Shown piece after piece: positions 4,759 through 5,788 of a stretch of 5,788 bases of DNA. Below the pieces are notes generated by a model. That model ran no database searches. It saw only the letters and a program-made list of their open reading frames with translations, and was not told the origin of the DNA. This stretch comes from Gammaproteobacteria bacterium (lineage in GTDB: Bacteria > Pseudomonadota > Gammaproteobacteria > GRL18), in contig DAOVUK010000239.1 of NCBI GenBank assembly GCA_030632625.1, forward strand, positions 1 to 5,788, given 5' to 3'. Both the position numbers and the translations under genes were made by a program. The first letter of the stretch is position 1. Each line of letters starts with the position of its first letter.

Positions 4759-4948
4759 CTTAAAATTCTAAGTCTGCCTCAAATAGTCAAGCGACCATAG
4801 TCTTGCTTTACCCCACTAATATAGCCCATATTACACCCTAAGCTTATGTATACAAAAAGAATTTCATCTATAATTTATTTCATTATGTAGCCATGCATTA
4901 TGACATGGATCAATGAAATACTAAACCTCTTATGCTACAGTCGTAGCC
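4755..4948. mobile_element. Probable left end region of an IS1634-family element
   Basis: This stretch between the RND remnant and the transposase carries no gene. The left IS boundary should lie within it, but it cannot be fixed without the right terminal repeat, which is outside the window. AGTC recurs at 4771, 4785 and 4799, exactly 14 bp apart, and CAAG/CTTG forms a small inverted repeat at 4788-4805; both could belong to transposase-binding sequence. Confidence 0.4.
4876..4920 (+). other. Nested stem-loop upstream of the transposase start
   Basis: Nine-bp arms 4876-4884 and 4912-4920 (TATTTCATT/AATGAAATA) enclose a second hairpin, CCATG (4891-4895) with CATGG (4904-4908). The structure ends 28 nt before the transposase ATG. 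Insertion sequences often carry such a fold near their left end, where it limits translation driven by transcripts entering from outside. That role is inference here. Confidence 0.35.
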
Positions 4949-5788
4949 ATGAAGACAATACATGGTAATCTCCATCTTGAAATCCAGACATCCCGGAAAA
5001 ATCCCGTCGGATTATTACGCACGACCTATCGTGAGAAAGGAAAAATAAAACATAAGCAACATGGGCGGATCACAGGCTGTACATTAGAACAACTCAAACT
5101 ATTACAATTAGCCTTTAGAGAACAAACTGTCCCTACCAGTGATCCCAATGCCTTTACTATTTTACAAAGTCGAGAATGGGGAGCCAGCAAAGCACTATCA
5201 GAGTTAGCCAAACAAATTGGCTTACCAGGCATGCTTTATTCTCGTACTGAACCCTGGGTACAATCTGCCATGGCGATGATAGTCGGTCGTCTCATTTATC
5301 CCGGCAGTAAACTATCATTATGCAATCAATATCAAAATACCGGCCTGTGGGAAATATCAGGTATTAACACGATCCCTGATGTCGATGAACATTGTTACCC
5401 CGTTATGGATAAGCTGCTCAATCGACAAAAAGCCATTCAAAAAAAACTGGCCAAAAAACACCTGAACAACCATCACCTGGTGCTTTATGACATCACCAGT
5501 GTTTATTTTGAAGGGGAATATAGCGACAGTCAGCTCGTTAAGTTTGGTTATAATCGTGATCACAAAAAAGGTAAAGAGCAGGTGGTGGTTGGCCTGATCT
5601 GTAATGATGAGGGGTGTCCTGTCGGCATTGAAGTTTTTGAAGGAAATACAAAAGATGAAACTACCGTATTAGATAAAATCAATGAACTCAGACAAGACTA
5701 TCATCTGGAGCAAGTCATTTTTGTTGGTGACAGAGGAATGGTCACCAAAAGTAATTTAGAGGCATTACAAGATGACAATGACATTAAA
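4949..5788 (+). CDS. IS1634-family transposase, 3' end beyond the window
   Basis: The frame stays open for 280 codons to the right edge. It has an N-terminal segment with RTTYREKGKIKHKQHGRITG (24-43), a central region with SAMAMIVGRLIYPGSKLS (106-123), and the RNase-H-fold DDE core. Core motifs are LYDITSVYFEG (179-189, first catalytic Asp181), FGYNRDHKKGKEQVVVGLI (199-217), GCPVGIEVFEGNT (222-234) and VIFVGDRGM (256-264, second catalytic Asp261). These are characteristic of IS1634 (IS4-related) transposases, which move the element by cut-and-paste-type DDE chemistry. The catalytic Glu and the right terminal repeat lie outside. ATG 4949 is the only start after the in-frame TAA at 4922-4924, and there is no good ribosome site, as is common for IS elements. 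No frameshift is seen, so the element may be intact. Confidence 0.92.
   Translation, partial: MKTIHGNLHLEIQTSRKNPVGLLRTTYREKGKIKHKQHGRITGCTLEQLKLLQLAFREQTVPTSDPNAFTILQSREWGASKALSELAKQIGLPGMLYSRTEPWVQSAMAMIVGRLIYPGSKLSLCNQYQNTGLWEISGINTIPDVDEHCYPVMDKLLNRQKAIQKKLAKKHLNNHHLVLYDITSVYFEGEYSDSQLVKFGYNRDHKKGKEQVVVGLICNDEGCPVGIEVFEGNTKDETTVLDKINELRQDYHLEQVIFVGDRGMVTKSNLEALQDDNDIK

Noticed and set aside
5026..5563. Two minus-strand open frames inside the transposase region
   Set aside because: Both are antisense to a transposase frame with clear DDE motifs and show no domain of their own.
1..5788. A defence, secretion or biosynthetic gene cluster
   Set aside because: No nuclease, toxin-antitoxin, reverse transcriptase, secretion or biosynthetic gene is seen. 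The accessory half is a scar of truncated genes beside an IS element.

Overview
The window looks like chromosomal DNA of a gammaproteobacterium with fairly AT-rich DNA. This rests on an AqpZ almost colinear with the Escherichia coli protein, Sec-type lipoprotein-carrier-like and RMF-like small proteins, and mobile elements common in that class. No rRNA or tRNA is present to place it more precisely.

Layout. Positions 1-71 hold two hairpin terminators, one a perfect 21-bp bidirectional stem. Positions 112-2148 (minus strand) read, in transcription order, an exported DUF2092 protein, an exported Asn-rich repeat protein and the aquaporin AqpZ. They are closely spaced (27 and 60 bp) and may form one operon. 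Positions 2196-2546 (plus) hold an orphan ORF of doubtful start. It converges on a second minus-strand pair at 2611-3099: an RMF/CrpP-fold protein of 71 aa followed by an 80-aa secreted protein built from a duplicated 27-residue unit.

From about 3100 the character changes. A 250-bp stretch rich in inverted repeats leads into a 34-codon orphan Tat-like signal peptide (3353-3457). A short AT-rich gap follows, then a chimeric ORF (3513-4754). Its first ~41 codons match the N-terminus of a tyrosine recombinase family, and the rest is the C-terminal third of a CusA/CzcA heavy-metal RND efflux permease. An IS1634-family transposase starts at 4949 and runs off the right edge, still open after 280 codons. 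This right half reads as a rearrangement scar in which several genes were cut and joined next to an insertion sequence.

The left genes concern the cell envelope: water transport and two or three exported proteins of unknown function. The RND fragment lacks the proton-relay half of the pump, and no periplasmic adaptor or outer-membrane partner is visible, so a working metal pump is not encoded here. I found no coherent new multi-gene system such as a defence or CRISPR locus. The most unusual points are the recombinase-RND fusion, the decapitated Tat gene, the RMF-like/repeat-protein pair, and a natural cysteine next to the first NPA motif of the aquaporin.
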